DNA of 64,000 nt, taken from assembly GCF_000746205.1 (NCBI RefSeq), contig NZ_JQKV01000001.1, positions 670,814 to 734,813 on the forward strand, written 5' to 3'. Numbering within the stretch: the stretch's first letter is position 1; the number at the start of each line of letters is the position of its first letter. The position numbers were made by a program, and so were the translations under genes. This document shows positions 8,984-18,020 of the stretch, piece by piece. Below the pieces are notes generated by a model that was not told where the DNA came from, ran no database searches, and worked only from the letters and a program-made list of their open reading frames with translations. This stretch comes from Halorubrum sp. BV1 (GTDB taxonomy: Archaea; Halobacteriota; Halobacteria; Halobacteriales; Haloferacaceae).

Positions 8984-10408
8984 ATGAGAGTCAGCGAGCG
9001 CGGCCAAAGCGAGGTGATCGGCGTCGTGCTCCTGTTAGGAATCACCATCGCGGCCGTGACGGCCACGGTGGCGACGGGGAGCGTCGCACTCGGGCTGATC
9101 ACCGACGAGGCCCAGTCTGCGAGCGTCGAAAACGGGATGTCTCAGTTCTCCTCGCAGTCCAGCCTCGTCGCGCTCGGCGAGACGGACGCGCGGCGGTTCG
9201 ACCTCGGGAGCGTCGACGGCGGACAACTTCGCCTCGACGAGGACGCCGGGCACGTCACGGTGCGGATCGAAAACGGAACCGACGGCGAGACGACGGTGTA
9301 CGACGGGTCGATAGGCACGCTGGAGTACGTCGGATCGGACCGTACCGTCGCGCTGCAGGGCGGCGGCGTCTGGACCGCCTCCAACGGCTACGGGCGGATG
9401 GTCTCGCCGCCGGAGTACCACTACCGAGGGACCACGCTCACGTTCCCGATCGTGCGCCTGACGGGGACGGAGCAGACCCCGCAGTCGGGGACCGGCGTCG
9501 TCCGTCGGTCGTCGGGCGGCACCGACAACGTCACCGAGACGGCGAACCCCCTCGAAAACGGGACGGTCGTCGTGGAGGTACAGAGCGACTACTACGAGGG
9601 GTGGTACGAGTTCTTCAGCCAGCGCGCCGACGGCTCGGTGACGAAGTACGACGGCAATCGGACGACGGTCGCGCGCTTGGTCGTGCCGGACGAGGTCGTG
9701 TTCGACCGGGCGATCTCTCTCGAAGGCGATTACACGCACGGAAACAACGGGAACGGCGGCCTCGACGAGTCGCTCTACGAGGAGGACGAGGTGCATCCGT
9801 CGCCCGGGCCGATGATCGACTCCGCGCTACAGGAGGGTGCGGACTCCGGCGAGCCGCTCTCGAACTGTTTCGACGCCGACCCCTGTACGGGCGGCACCTA
9901 CTACGCGTCCGGCGATGTCGACGTCGGCCAGCGGGTGGAGTTTGACACGAGCGGCGGCGACGTCACGATCGCGGTCGACGGCGATCTTGACCTCGGCGGG
10001 AACGAACTCGAGATCACGAACGAGGGCGACGGCGTCGTCCGGTACTACGTCAACGGCTCCGTGTTCGCGAACGGCGACGCGACGGTGGGTACGACGAGCG
10101 CCGCCGTCGAGGCGCAGCGGAATCAGTTCTACGTGCGAGACGGGTTCCTCGAAGACGGCCCCGGACAGGGGACCGTCGACGTCGACGCGGTCGTGTACGC
10201 CCCGAACTCGGACACGGACCTCGCCGGGAGCGTCACGCTCCGTGGCGGCTTCGTGTTCGACTCCCTGACTACGCAGAGCAGCGCGTTCAGCGTCGAACAC
10301 GACGACACGCTCGACGACATCGAGATCCGTATCGCGGGCGGCAGCGGTCGGAACTCGATCACGTACCTCCATGTGAGCGAGAACGCCGTGGAGGTCGAGT
10401 TCGACTGA
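8984..10408 (+). CDS. Type IV pilin-like secreted/surface protein (DUF7289-like)
   Basis: 474 aa. The N-terminus RGQSEVIGVVLLLGITIAAV is a class III (prepilin-type) signal: a short charged leader followed by a hydrophobic stretch, as in haloarchaeal pilins and archaellins. The rest is a large, acidic, probably extracellular beta-rich domain with many N-x-S/T sequons, so the protein is expected at the cell surface, anchored or assembled by its N-terminal helix. It is much longer than ordinary pilins (about 120-180 aa). No PilB/PilC genes adjoin it. The TTAAG box about 27 nt upstream supports the start. Biological role unknown. Confidence 0.75.
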   Translation: MRVSERGQSEVIGVVLLLGITIAAVTATVATGSVALGLITDEAQSASVENGMSQFSSQSSLVALGETDARRFDLGSVDGGQLRLDEDAGHVTVRIENGTDGETTVYDGSIGTLEYVGSDRTVALQGGGVWTASNGYGRMVSPPEYHYRGTTLTFPIVRLTGTEQTPQSGTGVVRRSSGGTDNVTETANPLENGTVVVEVQSDYYEGWYEFFSQRADGSVTKYDGNRTTVARLVVPDEVVFDRAISLEGDYTHGNNGNGGLDESLYEEDEVHPSPGPMIDSALQEGADSGEPLSNCFDADPCTGGTYYASGDVDVGQRVEFDTSGGDVTIAVDGDLDLGGNELEITNEGDGVVRYYVNGSVFANGDATVGTTSAAVEAQRNQFYVRDGFLEDGPGQGTVDVDAVVYAPNSDTDLAGSVTLRGGFVFDSLTTQSSAFSVEHDDTLDDIEIRIAGGSGRNSITYLHVSENAVEVEFD

Positions 10409-10569
10409 GCGCCCGTCGATCAGACTTCCCGCCGGCTGCGAGGGGTCACCGACCGGGTTGGGCCGCCGACACCGCACCGCCGTGACGGCGATATGGCACC
10501 GCTCGACCGCCGTCGCGGCACCGTCGTAACGCCTAAGAACGAAACGCTCCTCGGTCACGGTAATGAATC

Positions 10570-11289
10570 ATGAGTTTTTCGTCCGAGGTGGTTCCCGTGG
10601 GCGTCGAGATTAAGGAAACGGAGGTGAGCGACGAGGAGTTCGCCGAGATGAAAGCGTTTGTGAGAGATTACCTCGCAGCCAGCGTCGAGAGCGAGGACGA
10701 TGGCGGTCGGATGCGGTGGTATCCGTGGCACTCGGCCGACTACCGGTTTAACCACATCCTCAACGTCGTCGACCTCGCGACCGAGATCGCGGCGTCGGAG
10801 AGCGCCGACCTCGACGTGGTCCGCGTCGCGGCGGTGTTCCACGACGTCGCGAAACTGGAGGCCGAACAGGACGTCCACGCCGAGGCCGGCGCGCGCGTCG
10901 CCCGCGAGTACCTCACGAGCCGCGGCGACTACCCGGAGTGGTTCGTCGACGAGGTGTGCGGCGCGGTCGTCGACCACTCGTACACCGGTGACCTCGACGA
11001 CGTGCCCTTGGAGAGCCGGTGCCTGATCGAAGCGGACGTGCTCGATAAGGTCGGCGCGAACGGCGCGGTCCTGATGCTCCTGCGGATGGGATACGAGTCC
11101 CGCACGCACATGGACGCCGCGAAGATGGTCGACCGCGTCTTACAGCGCGCACACGACCACACCGAGCGCGTCGTCTCCGACAGCGCAGAGAGCATCGCCC
11201 ACCAGCGGATAAAACGCGTGAAGTGGTTGCGCGAGTGGCTCGAAGAAGAAGTGTCGCGGATGGACGCCGACGGCGTCACCGACCGCTGA
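10570..11289 (+). CDS. HD-domain phosphohydrolase
   Basis: 239 aa HD-superfamily protein. Metal ligands are visible as H (NHILNVVDLA), HD (FHDVAKLEAEQDVHAE) and a later Asp in VVDHSYTGDLDD, so it should be a metal-dependent phosphohydrolase; the nucleotide or other substrate is unknown. Start: the ATG at 10570 begins MSFSSEVVPVGVEIKE. Another ATG at 10563 is out of frame. Monocistronic, followed by a tandem-repeat intergenic region. Confidence 0.82.
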   Translation: MSFSSEVVPVGVEIKETEVSDEEFAEMKAFVRDYLAASVESEDDGGRMRWYPWHSADYRFNHILNVVDLATEIAASESADLDVVRVAAVFHDVAKLEAEQDVHAEAGARVAREYLTSRGDYPEWFVDEVCGAVVDHSYTGDLDDVPLESRCLIEADVLDKVGANGAVLMLLRMGYESRTHMDAAKMVDRVLQRAHDHTERVVSDSAESIAHQRIKRVKWLREWLEEEVSRMDADGVTDR

Positions 11290-11316
11290 GGCGAGTCGAC
11301 ACGAGAACCGCACTCG

Positions 11317-11416
11317 GACCGCCGAGCATCATCTCCGACCGCCGAGCATCATCTCCGACCGCCGAGCATCATCTCCGACCGCCGATCCTCCCCTTCGACC
11401 GCCGAACCTCAAGCTT
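11317..11416 (+). repeat. Five-copy 20-bp tandem repeat
   Basis: The unit GACCGCCGAGCATCATCTCC occurs three times perfectly (11317-11336, 11337-11356, 11357-11376). Two diverged copies follow (11377-11396, 11397-11416) that keep the GACCGCCGA core. The array fills most of the space between the HD-domain gene and yhbY. It has no spacers, so it is not a CRISPR array. Confidence 0.95.
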
Positions 11417-11443
11417 CAATGGTCACGGGCGTGTTGCGTCCGT

Positions 11444-11689
11444 ATGAGCGACCAACAGCTTCGCAAGGAGGCACACGACCTCGACGTCACCGTCTGGGTC
11501 GGGAAACACGGTATCGACGCGGTCGTCGACGAACTCGGAGACCAACTCGACGACAGCAAGCTCGTCAAGGTGAAGTTCCTCCGCGCCGCTCGCGGCGGGA
11601 CGACGACCGACGAGCTCGCCGCTGAACTCGCCGACGCGGTCGACGCGGAACTGATAGAGACGCGCGGGAACACGGCGGTGCTCCACTGA
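11444..11689 (+). CDS. YhbY-family RNA-binding protein (CRM domain)
   Basis: 81 aa single CRS1/YhbY (CRM) domain. The conserved VWVGKHGID corresponds to the family GxxG-like loop, and FLRAARGG sits on the RNA-binding face. Bacterial YhbY binds pre-50S ribosomal particles; archaeal members are assumed to act in ribosome biogenesis or RNA binding. It overlaps the next gene by 1 nt (TGATG), so the two are probably co-translated. Confidence 0.9.
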   Translation: MSDQQLRKEAHDLDVTVWVGKHGIDAVVDELGDQLDDSKLVKVKFLRAARGGTTTDELAAELADAVDAELIETRGNTAVLH

Positions 11690-12579
11690 TGGCCGCCGCG
11701 CCCCCGGCGCGAGCCGTCGTCGCTGTCGGCGGCGCACTGGACCCGTATCTCGGACCCTTCACCGGCACGGTCGTCGACGCGGGGACGTTCCTTACCGTAC
11801 TCGCGGCGGTGTACGTGGTGTTTAAGATCGCCATCGCGCCGCTTTTCGAGCGGGTGTTCAACCGCCGGGGGCTCGACGATCACGCGCGGAAGCCGCTACA
11901 GAAGCTGCTGACGTTCGTCGTCTTCTTCGCCGGAGTCACGGTCGCGTTCGGCGCGGCCGGCTACGGCGACTTCCTGCAGTCGCTGGCGACGATCGGGGCC
12001 GCGGCGACGCTCGCCATCGGATTCGCGCTCCAAGACGTGCTCAAGAACTTCGTCGCTGGGGTGTTCATCTTCACGGACAAACCGTTCCGGATCGGCGACT
12101 GGATCGAGTGGCAGGGGAACTCCGGCGTCGTCGAGGACATCTCGCTCCGTGTGACCCGTGTCCGAACGTTCGATAACGAACTGCTCACGGTACCGAACAA
12201 CGTGCTCACGGGCGACGTGATCAAAAACCCCGTCGCGAAGAAGACCCTCCGGCTGAAGTTCGTCTTCGGGATCGACTACGAGGACGACATCGACAAGGCG
12301 ACGGAGATCATCGTGGAGGAGGCGGAGCGGAGCGAGGCCATTCTGGACGACCCCGCCCCGTCGGTGCGGCTGACGGAGCTGGCGGACTCGTACGTCGGGT
12401 TGCAGTCGCGGATCTGGATCGACGACCCCTCGCGCGCGGACTTCGTGAAGACCCGCGCCGACTACGTGAAGGCGGTCAAAGAGCGGTTCGACGAGGAGGA
12501 CATCTCGATCCCGTTCCCGCAGCGCACCGTCTCGGGACGGAACTCGTGGGAGGAACCGAGCGCGTTCGGCGGGGACTGA
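11689..12579 (+). CDS. Mechanosensitive ion channel, MscS family
   Basis: 296 aa. Three hydrophobic segments precede the pore helix, a Gly/Ala-rich segment (TIGAAATLAIGFALQDVLKNFVAG). The conserved MscS beta domain follows with RIGDWIEW and VEDISLRVTRVRTFDNELLTVPNN. The channel opens on membrane tension and releases solutes on hypo-osmotic shock, which fits a halophile. It overlaps yhbY by 1 nt and sits just upstream of the potassium-uptake genes. Confidence 0.92.
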   Translation: MAAAPPARAVVAVGGALDPYLGPFTGTVVDAGTFLTVLAAVYVVFKIAIAPLFERVFNRRGLDDHARKPLQKLLTFVVFFAGVTVAFGAAGYGDFLQSLATIGAAATLAIGFALQDVLKNFVAGVFIFTDKPFRIGDWIEWQGNSGVVEDISLRVTRVRTFDNELLTVPNNVLTGDVIKNPVAKKTLRLKFVFGIDYEDDIDKATEIIVEEAERSEAILDDPAPSVRLTELADSYVGLQSRIWIDDPSRADFVKTRADYVKAVKERFDEEDISIPFPQRTVSGRNSWEEPSAFGGD

Positions 12580-12670
12580 TCGCTCGGGCCGTCTCTTCTC
12601 CGGGTCGCGGTCGCGTCGATCCGGGATTCCGATAGTAACGAACTTCAGTCTCGGGTAACTCGGTGTGGCT

Positions 12671-14008
12671 ATGCACGTGGTCGTTATCGGGGCCGGCGAG
12701 GTCGGGACGAGTATCGCCGCGAGTCTCGCGTCGGACCACGAGGTCGTCGTCGTCGACGTTGACCCGGACCGAGCGGAACAGCTCAAGTACGAACTCGACG
12801 TTCTCACCATCGCCGGCGACGGCACGAGTTCGGAGATCCAGACCGCGGCGGACGTCGGCCGCGCAGACATGGTCATTGCCTGCACCGATAACGACCAGAC
12901 GAATCTCGTCGCCTGCGGGACCGCGAAGACGCTCGGTGATGGGTTCACCATCGCGCGCGTGAAGAGCACGGACTTCCTCCGGACGTGGCAGGGGAACGAA
13001 GGCGCGTTCGGCGTCGATTTTATGGTGTGTACGGACCTGCTGACGGCCGAGAACATCGTTCGCGTCATCGGCCTTCCGGCCGCCGTCGACGTCGATCCGT
13101 TCGCGGGTGGTCTGGTGCAGATGGCCGAGTTCGAGATCGCCGAGGGGAGTCCCGTGGCCGGGCAGACGGTCTCGGAGGCGGACCGCTTCGAGTCTCTCAC
13201 GTTCGTCGGGCTGTTCCGCGACGGCGAGATGACCATCCCACGCGGCGACACCGGAATCACGGTCGGCGACCGTGCGGTAGTTATAGGGAGCCCCGAGAGC
13301 GTGCAAGCGTTCGCGACAGACGTCGCGCCGCAGACGACCCCTGGCCGCGCCGACGAGATCGTCGTTGTCGGCGGAAGCGAGATCGGATACCAAACGGCGA
13401 GGCTCCTCGAAGAACGCGACTTCAAGCCACGGGTGATAGAACAAGACTCCGGTCGCGCCCGCTGGCTCGCGGAGAATCTCCCGAAAACCGTCGTGATGGA
13501 ACACGACGCGACAGACGCGGAGTTCCTCACGCGGGAGCACGTCGACGAGGCCGACATCGTCGTCACCGCACTCGGGTCGGACGAAAAGAACCTGCTCATC
13601 TCCGTGCTCGCGAAGCGGCTCGGCGTCGACCGGGTGATCGCGGTCGTGGACAGCCCCGATTACGTCACTGTGTTCGAGGAAATCGGTATCGACATCGCGA
13701 TCAACCCGCGCACCGTGACCGCAGAAGAGATCACGCGGTTCACCTACGAGAGCGTCGCCGAAAACATCGCCGTGCTGGAGAACGATCAGGCCGAAGTCCT
13801 CGAATTGGAACTCACTGAGGGCTGCGGCCTCGTCGGACGACCGATCTCGGAGATCGTCGCCGAGACCGACGCGCGGTTCGTCATCGGCGCGATCACCCGC
13901 GATCACGCGCTTGTTACCCCTCGTGGCGATACCGTGCTTCAGGCCGGCGATCACGTTATTCTCCTTGCGGAGTCCGACGCTATCGGAGCCATCACCTCGA
14001 TGGCGTGA
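12671..14008 (+). CDS. trkA: Trk potassium uptake regulatory protein TrkA (double RCK)
   Basis: 445 aa cytosolic gating subunit of a Trk/Ktr potassium system. Two tandem units each have a Rossmann RCK-N domain (GAGEVGTSIAASL near the start; VGGSEIGYQTARLLEE near residue 235) and an RCK-C domain (for example GETLREA-like GQTVSEADRFESL, and GRPISEIVAETDARFVIGAI). NAD(H) and nucleotide binding are expected. The ATG at 12671 is preferred to the in-frame GTG at 12665. It is followed after 7 nt by trkH, so they form an operon. Confidence 0.92.
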   Translation: MHVVVIGAGEVGTSIAASLASDHEVVVVDVDPDRAEQLKYELDVLTIAGDGTSSEIQTAADVGRADMVIACTDNDQTNLVACGTAKTLGDGFTIARVKSTDFLRTWQGNEGAFGVDFMVCTDLLTAENIVRVIGLPAAVDVDPFAGGLVQMAEFEIAEGSPVAGQTVSEADRFESLTFVGLFRDGEMTIPRGDTGITVGDRAVVIGSPESVQAFATDVAPQTTPGRADEIVVVGGSEIGYQTARLLEERDFKPRVIEQDSGRARWLAENLPKTVVMEHDATDAEFLTREHVDEADIVVTALGSDEKNLLISVLAKRLGVDRVIAVVDSPDYVTVFEEIGIDIAINPRTVTAEEITRFTYESVAENIAVLENDQAEVLELELTEGCGLVGRPISEIVAETDARFVIGAITRDHALVTPRGDTVLQAGDHVILLAESDAIGAITSMA

Positions 14009-14015
14009 CACGCCC

Positions 14016-15518
14016 GTGAGACCCACGGTGCGAGTCGGTTGGCGTGCGAGCGTCGGGCTCTCCGGGGACATCCTCGCCGCTCTCCCCGTCCCGCTGGCGT
14101 TCCCACTGTTGGTAGCGCTCTACTACGGTGAGTCGCCGCTCCCCTTCGTTGCGGCGATCGCGGTCTCGGTCGCACTTGGAGCCGGATTTCGGAGGCTTGG
14201 CGATCCGAACAGCAACCTCGGTCCCCGCGAGGCGTTCCTCGCGGTGGCGCTCATTTGGTTTCTCGTCGCCGTCGTCGGCGCGATTCCGTTCGTCGTCGCC
14301 GGCGACGGAACGACCGCACACCCGGTGAACGCACTGTTCGAGTCGATGAGCGGACTGACGACGACCGGTGCGACGGTTCTCGTCGACTTCTCGGTCCACT
14401 CCCGCTCGGTCATGATGTGGCGACAGGTGATTCAGTGGCTCGGCGGCCTCGGGATCTTGATCCTCGCGACCGCGGTGCTCTCGGAGGTCGGCGTCGGCGG
14501 GGCCCAGCTGATGGAGTCGGAGACGCAAACGCAGGACATCAACAAACTCGCGCCCAAGATCTCGCGGACGGCACAGCTCATCTGGGGAATCTACTTCGGG
14601 CTCACCGGGCTCGCGGTCGTCGTCTACTTCCTGCTCGGGCTCGCCGTCGACCCTCGGATGGACCTGTACAACGCGGTCGCGCACGCGTTCACATCGGTCG
14701 CGACCGCCGGGTTCTCGCCGGAGCCGCTCTCCGTCGGCGCGTTTCATCCGGCCATTCAGTGGGCGGTCGTCCCGTTCATGGTGATCGGCTCGACGAGCTT
14801 CGTACTCATCTATTTCGCTATCAACGGCGAACCGATGCGCCTGTTGAAAAACGAGGAGTTTCACTTCTATCTCGGTGCGATGGCCCTCTTCGCGTCGATC
14901 GTCGCCCTCGGGCTATTCTTCGATCCCGGGATCGGATACGGTGTCGAAGGAACGCTTCGCCACGCCGTGTTCAACGTCGTCTCGATCGTGACGACGACGG
15001 GGTACGCGAGCACCGATTACGTGACGTGGGCACCGGCGGCGAAGCACATCCTGTTCATGGGGATGTTCGTCGGCGGGATGGTCGGGTCGACCACGTGTTC
15101 GATCAAGTCGCTCCGGTGGCTGGTCGCGCTGAAGTCGTTCCGACGGAACCTCTACACCGCCATCCATCCGGAAGCGGTGCGTCCGGTCCGCATCTCTGAA
15201 AAGCCGATCGACGAGGGGGCCATCCGCGACATCTACGCGTACCTGCTGTTGAGCATCGTCATTTTCTTTCTTCTCACCGTGGTGATCGTTGTCGACGCGG
15301 AGCGATCCGGGCTCCGCGTGACCGAATTCGAGGCGCTCGGCGCAGCGGCGACGACGTTTCTCAACATCGGCCCCGCGTTCGGCGCTGCGGGTCCGTACGG
15401 GACGTTCGCGACCTTCCCGATGAGCACCCGAGCCGTGATGGTCGTCCTCATGTGGATCGGTCGGATCGAGATAATCCCCGTGCTCGTGCTGTTCACGAAG
15501 GCGTTCTGGACCTCGTGA
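14016..15518 (+). CDS. trkH: Potassium uptake channel subunit TrkH (copy 1)
   Basis: 500 aa with a GTG start at 14016, 7 nt after trkA; no ATG fits the homologous N-terminus. It is an integral membrane protein of four M-P-M repeats. Filter loops read SGLTTTGATV, TSVATAGFS, IVTTTGYAS and LNIGPAFG. The glycine-rich intramembrane gating loop, normally like GGSAGSTGGG, here reads GGMVGSTTCS (15072-15101). It is similar from the first residues (WRASVGL) to the next gene (WKASVGL), so the two are tandem paralogues. Confidence 0.9.
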   Translation: MRPTVRVGWRASVGLSGDILAALPVPLAFPLLVALYYGESPLPFVAAIAVSVALGAGFRRLGDPNSNLGPREAFLAVALIWFLVAVVGAIPFVVAGDGTTAHPVNALFESMSGLTTTGATVLVDFSVHSRSVMMWRQVIQWLGGLGILILATAVLSEVGVGGAQLMESETQTQDINKLAPKISRTAQLIWGIYFGLTGLAVVVYFLLGLAVDPRMDLYNAVAHAFTSVATAGFSPEPLSVGAFHPAIQWAVVPFMVIGSTSFVLIYFAINGEPMRLLKNEEFHFYLGAMALFASIVALGLFFDPGIGYGVEGTLRHAVFNVVSIVTTTGYASTDYVTWAPAAKHILFMGMFVGGMVGSTTCSIKSLRWLVALKSFRRNLYTAIHPEAVRPVRISEKPIDEGAIRDIYAYLLLSIVIFFLLTVVIVVDAERSGLRVTEFEALGAAATTFLNIGPAFGAAGPYGTFATFPMSTRAVMVVLMWIGRIEIIPVLVLFTKAFWTS

Positions 15519-15635
15519 CGGCACACCGCGAGTCGAGATCTGACCAACATTCGAAGACAGACCAGGCGGCGCCGCGGTCGTTCCTTCGACAGTTTAATAC
15601 AGGGAACCGGCCACTCTCACATCGATCGAACATTC

Positions 15636-17204
15636 ATGTCCTGGGGCGTCAACTGGAAGGCGAGCGTCGGGCTTCTCGGGGTCGGAATCAAGTACCTCGC
15701 CGTCACGATGCTGGTGCCGCTGGTCGTAGCGATCGCGTACGGCGAGGACATCTGGGTGTTTCTCGTCTCGATGGTGCTCGTCGCCGGCATCGGGGTCGTC
15801 GTAGAACGGATCGATCCCGACCCCGATCTCGGGCCGCGCGAGGCGCTGCTTTTCGTCTCGCTCGCGTGGATCACCGCCGCGGTCATCGGCACGATCCCCT
15901 ACCTTCTTGCGGGGTACGGTACCGCGTCTACGGTCGGGCTCCAGGTCGGGTCGGCCGGCGCGTTCACGGAGTCGATCGTCAACGCACTGTTCGAGTCGAT
16001 GAGCGGGTTCACCACCACAGGCGCGACGATACTCGGTGAAATCAGCACCGATCGCCACTCTCACGCCGTGCTGATGTGGCGTCAGCTCACGCAGTGGCTC
16101 GGCGGGATGGGTATCATCGTGCTGATGATCGCCATCCTCCCGGAGGTCGCGGTCAACGGTGCCCAACTGATGGAATCGGAGGCCCCCGGTCCGGAACTAC
16201 AGAAACTCACGCCGAAGATCGCAGAGACCGCGCGCGCGCTCTGGCTCATCTACTTCGGCTTTACCGTGGTGTACATTGTACTCTTATACGGGCTTCACCT
16301 CGGCGGAATGGCACCGAACATGGACCTATACAACGCGATCGCCCACGGGTTTACCACCCTTCCAACCGGCGGATTCTCGCCCGAAGCCGACAGCATCGGC
16401 GCGTTCTCGGCAGCCGTCCAGTGGGTCGTCATCCCGTTCATGGTCGTCGCCGGTGTCAACTTCGCGCTGTTCTGGCATGTGTTACGCGGTGAGACGCAGA
16501 TCATGCTTGAGAATGCCGAGTTTCGCGCGTACGCCGGCGCGACCGCCGTCGTGACCGCCGTTCTCGCGGTGCTCCTGTTCCGCGGCGCGGCTCCACCCAT
16601 CGAACTGGGCGGTGTGACCCAGGGGGTCGCCGAAAACTCGCTCCGGCAGGCGACGTTTCAGATCGCCTCGCTTCTGAACTCGACCGGGTACGCGACCGCC
16701 GACTTCGCGCAGTGGGAGACGCACACCCAGATCCTCCTCATGTTCGCGATGTTTATCGGCGGGTCGGCCGGCTCGACCGGCGGGGGCGTCAAAATCGTTC
16801 GGTGGCTCATCGTCGGGAAGGCGATCCGCCGAGAACTCTTCACTTCCGCACATCCCGACGTCGTGCAGCCGATCCGTCTCAGCGGGAGCGTCGTCGACGA
16901 GGACGCGATCCGCGGTATCATGGCGTTCACCATTCTCTATCTCGTCCTGTTCGGCGTCTCGGCGGTCCTTCTCTCTCTCGACGCCGCACGGATCGGGATT
17001 CAGCTAACGATGCTTGAGTCGACGAGCGCGTCGCTCGCGACGATCGGAAATATCGGACCGGGATTCGGTCGGTTAGGCCCCTTCGGGAGTTATCTGTTTT
17101 TCCCCGACACGTCGAAGCTGCTGATGGTGTTCCTGATGTGGATCGGTCGGCTAGAGATCGTCCCGGTGCTCGCGGTGTTCATCTCGGCGATCGACACGCG
17201 GTGA
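15636..17204 (+). CDS. trkH: Potassium uptake channel subunit TrkH (copy 2)
   Basis: 522 aa membrane subunit with the same four-repeat architecture as its upstream paralogue. Filter loops are SGFTTTGATI, TTLPTGGFS, LLNSTGYAT and IGNIGPGFG. The intramembrane gating loop is the canonical GGSAGSTGGGVK. It lies 117 nt after copy 1 with its own possible promoter (AGTTTAATAC at about 15590-15600). It probably uses one of the two TrkA proteins encoded nearby. Confidence 0.92.
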   Translation: MSWGVNWKASVGLLGVGIKYLAVTMLVPLVVAIAYGEDIWVFLVSMVLVAGIGVVVERIDPDPDLGPREALLFVSLAWITAAVIGTIPYLLAGYGTASTVGLQVGSAGAFTESIVNALFESMSGFTTTGATILGEISTDRHSHAVLMWRQLTQWLGGMGIIVLMIAILPEVAVNGAQLMESEAPGPELQKLTPKIAETARALWLIYFGFTVVYIVLLYGLHLGGMAPNMDLYNAIAHGFTTLPTGGFSPEADSIGAFSAAVQWVVIPFMVVAGVNFALFWHVLRGETQIMLENAEFRAYAGATAVVTAVLAVLLFRGAAPPIELGGVTQGVAENSLRQATFQIASLLNSTGYATADFAQWETHTQILLMFAMFIGGSAGSTGGGVKIVRWLIVGKAIRRELFTSAHPDVVQPIRLSGSVVDEDAIRGIMAFTILYLVLFGVSAVLLSLDAARIGIQLTMLESTSASLATIGNIGPGFGRLGPFGSYLFFPDTSKLLMVFLMWIGRLEIVPVLAVFISAIDTR

Positions 17205-17248
17205 CGGTCCGGTTCGGGACGCGTCGCTCGGGTGCAGTGTCGCCCTGA

Positions 17249-17267
17249 AAGACGCCTCTGGCGTCTT
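17249..17267 (+). terminator. Hairpin between trkH copy 2 and usp
   Basis: AAGACGCC-TCT-GGCGTCTT is a perfect 8-bp stem with a 3-nt loop. It lies 45 nt after the trkH stop and about 30 nt before the next promoter. No long T tract follows, so termination is only a possibility. Confidence 0.4.
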
Positions 17268-17296
17268 CTAGCGGAGCGATGTCAGAGAACGTAGCT

Positions 17297-17304
17297 TCTT
17301 AACC
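17297..17304 (+). promoter_or_regulatory. TATA-like box of the usp gene
   Basis: TTCTTAAC is about 26 nt upstream of the ATG at 17326, consistent with a leaderless usp transcript separate from the trkH genes. Confidence 0.5.
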
Positions 17305-17325
17305 GGCGAGGACAGTAGTGTTCGT

Positions 17326-17766
17326 ATGACGAGCACCGACGACACTGACGGGCAGGACCTGCTCGGACACGTACTCCTTCCGGTCGCTCACGAAGAAGAC
17401 GCCCTAGCTACAGCGCGCGCGCTCGCACCGTACGACCCGGATCGCGTGACCGCGCTACACGTCGTCGAGAAGGGCGAGGGCGTCCCCGACAAGACGCCGA
17501 TCGAGCAGTCCGAAGACCTCGCGGCCGAGTCGTACGCGGCCGTCCGGTCGGTGTTCCCTGACGCCGACGACCACACCGCGTACGCCCATGACGTCGTCGG
17601 CGCGATCTTCGATGCGGCAGACGAGGTCGATGCGAGCGCGATCGCCTACCGCTCCCGTGGCGGAAACCGACTCATGCAGTTCCTCTCCGGCGATCTGTCG
17701 CTGAAGTTGGTGACTAACGCGGCTCTCCCCGTACTTGCGCTTCCGCGAGCGGATTCGGACGAATGA
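17326..17766 (+). CDS. Universal stress protein (UspA family)
   Basis: 146 aa alpha/beta UspA-fold protein (HVLLPVAHEEDALATARALAPYD opening). The usual ATP-binding G-2x-G-9x-G(S/T) element is degenerate (AIAYRSRGGNRLMQFLSGDLSLKLV), so nucleotide binding is uncertain. Its position between trkH and trkA genes suggests a regulatory accessory role in potassium uptake, as for other USPs coupled to transporters; that is inference from context. Confidence 0.85.
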   Translation: MTSTDDTDGQDLLGHVLLPVAHEEDALATARALAPYDPDRVTALHVVEKGEGVPDKTPIEQSEDLAAESYAAVRSVFPDADDHTAYAHDVVGAIFDAADEVDASAIAYRSRGGNRLMQFLSGDLSLKLVTNAALPVLALPRADSDE

Positions 17767-17960
17767 GGAAGAGGCGCTTGCGCTCCGGGACACGGTCGGC
17801 TGCGACGCCTCCCGACTGTCGGTCGTCGACTCCGGAGACGATCGGTCGCGTCAGCGAGGAGCACGACCTCGTGATAGTGAGACGACAGAGCGCGGACTGC
17901 TCTCGCGGATCGTCCGCGCGGTCGCTGTGGGAGCGGCTGGTCGGCGAGCGGTGAGGATCT
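17763..17960 (+). pseudogene. Frameshifted remnant of a second USP domain
   Basis: Just downstream of usp, one frame encodes ETIGRVSEEHDLVIV (ending 17879). A shifted frame continues from 17882 with TTERGLLSRIVRAV. Joined together they resemble the USP-family consensus EHDLVVxGATERGLLSRxVRGS found at the end of USP domains fused to amino-acid or cation transporters. The frameshift and the lack of a proper C-terminus mark it as a decayed fragment. No start codon or function is assigned. Confidence 0.5.
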
Positions 17961-18020
17961 CTCCATCTCCGTTGTGCCGGAGCGGTAGCCTTTCGGTGGT
18001 CGCCGCGGAACCGTCGTAAC

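Noticed and set aside
11317..11416. CRISPR array
   Set aside because: The repeats are head-to-tail with no spacers, and no cas genes are nearby.
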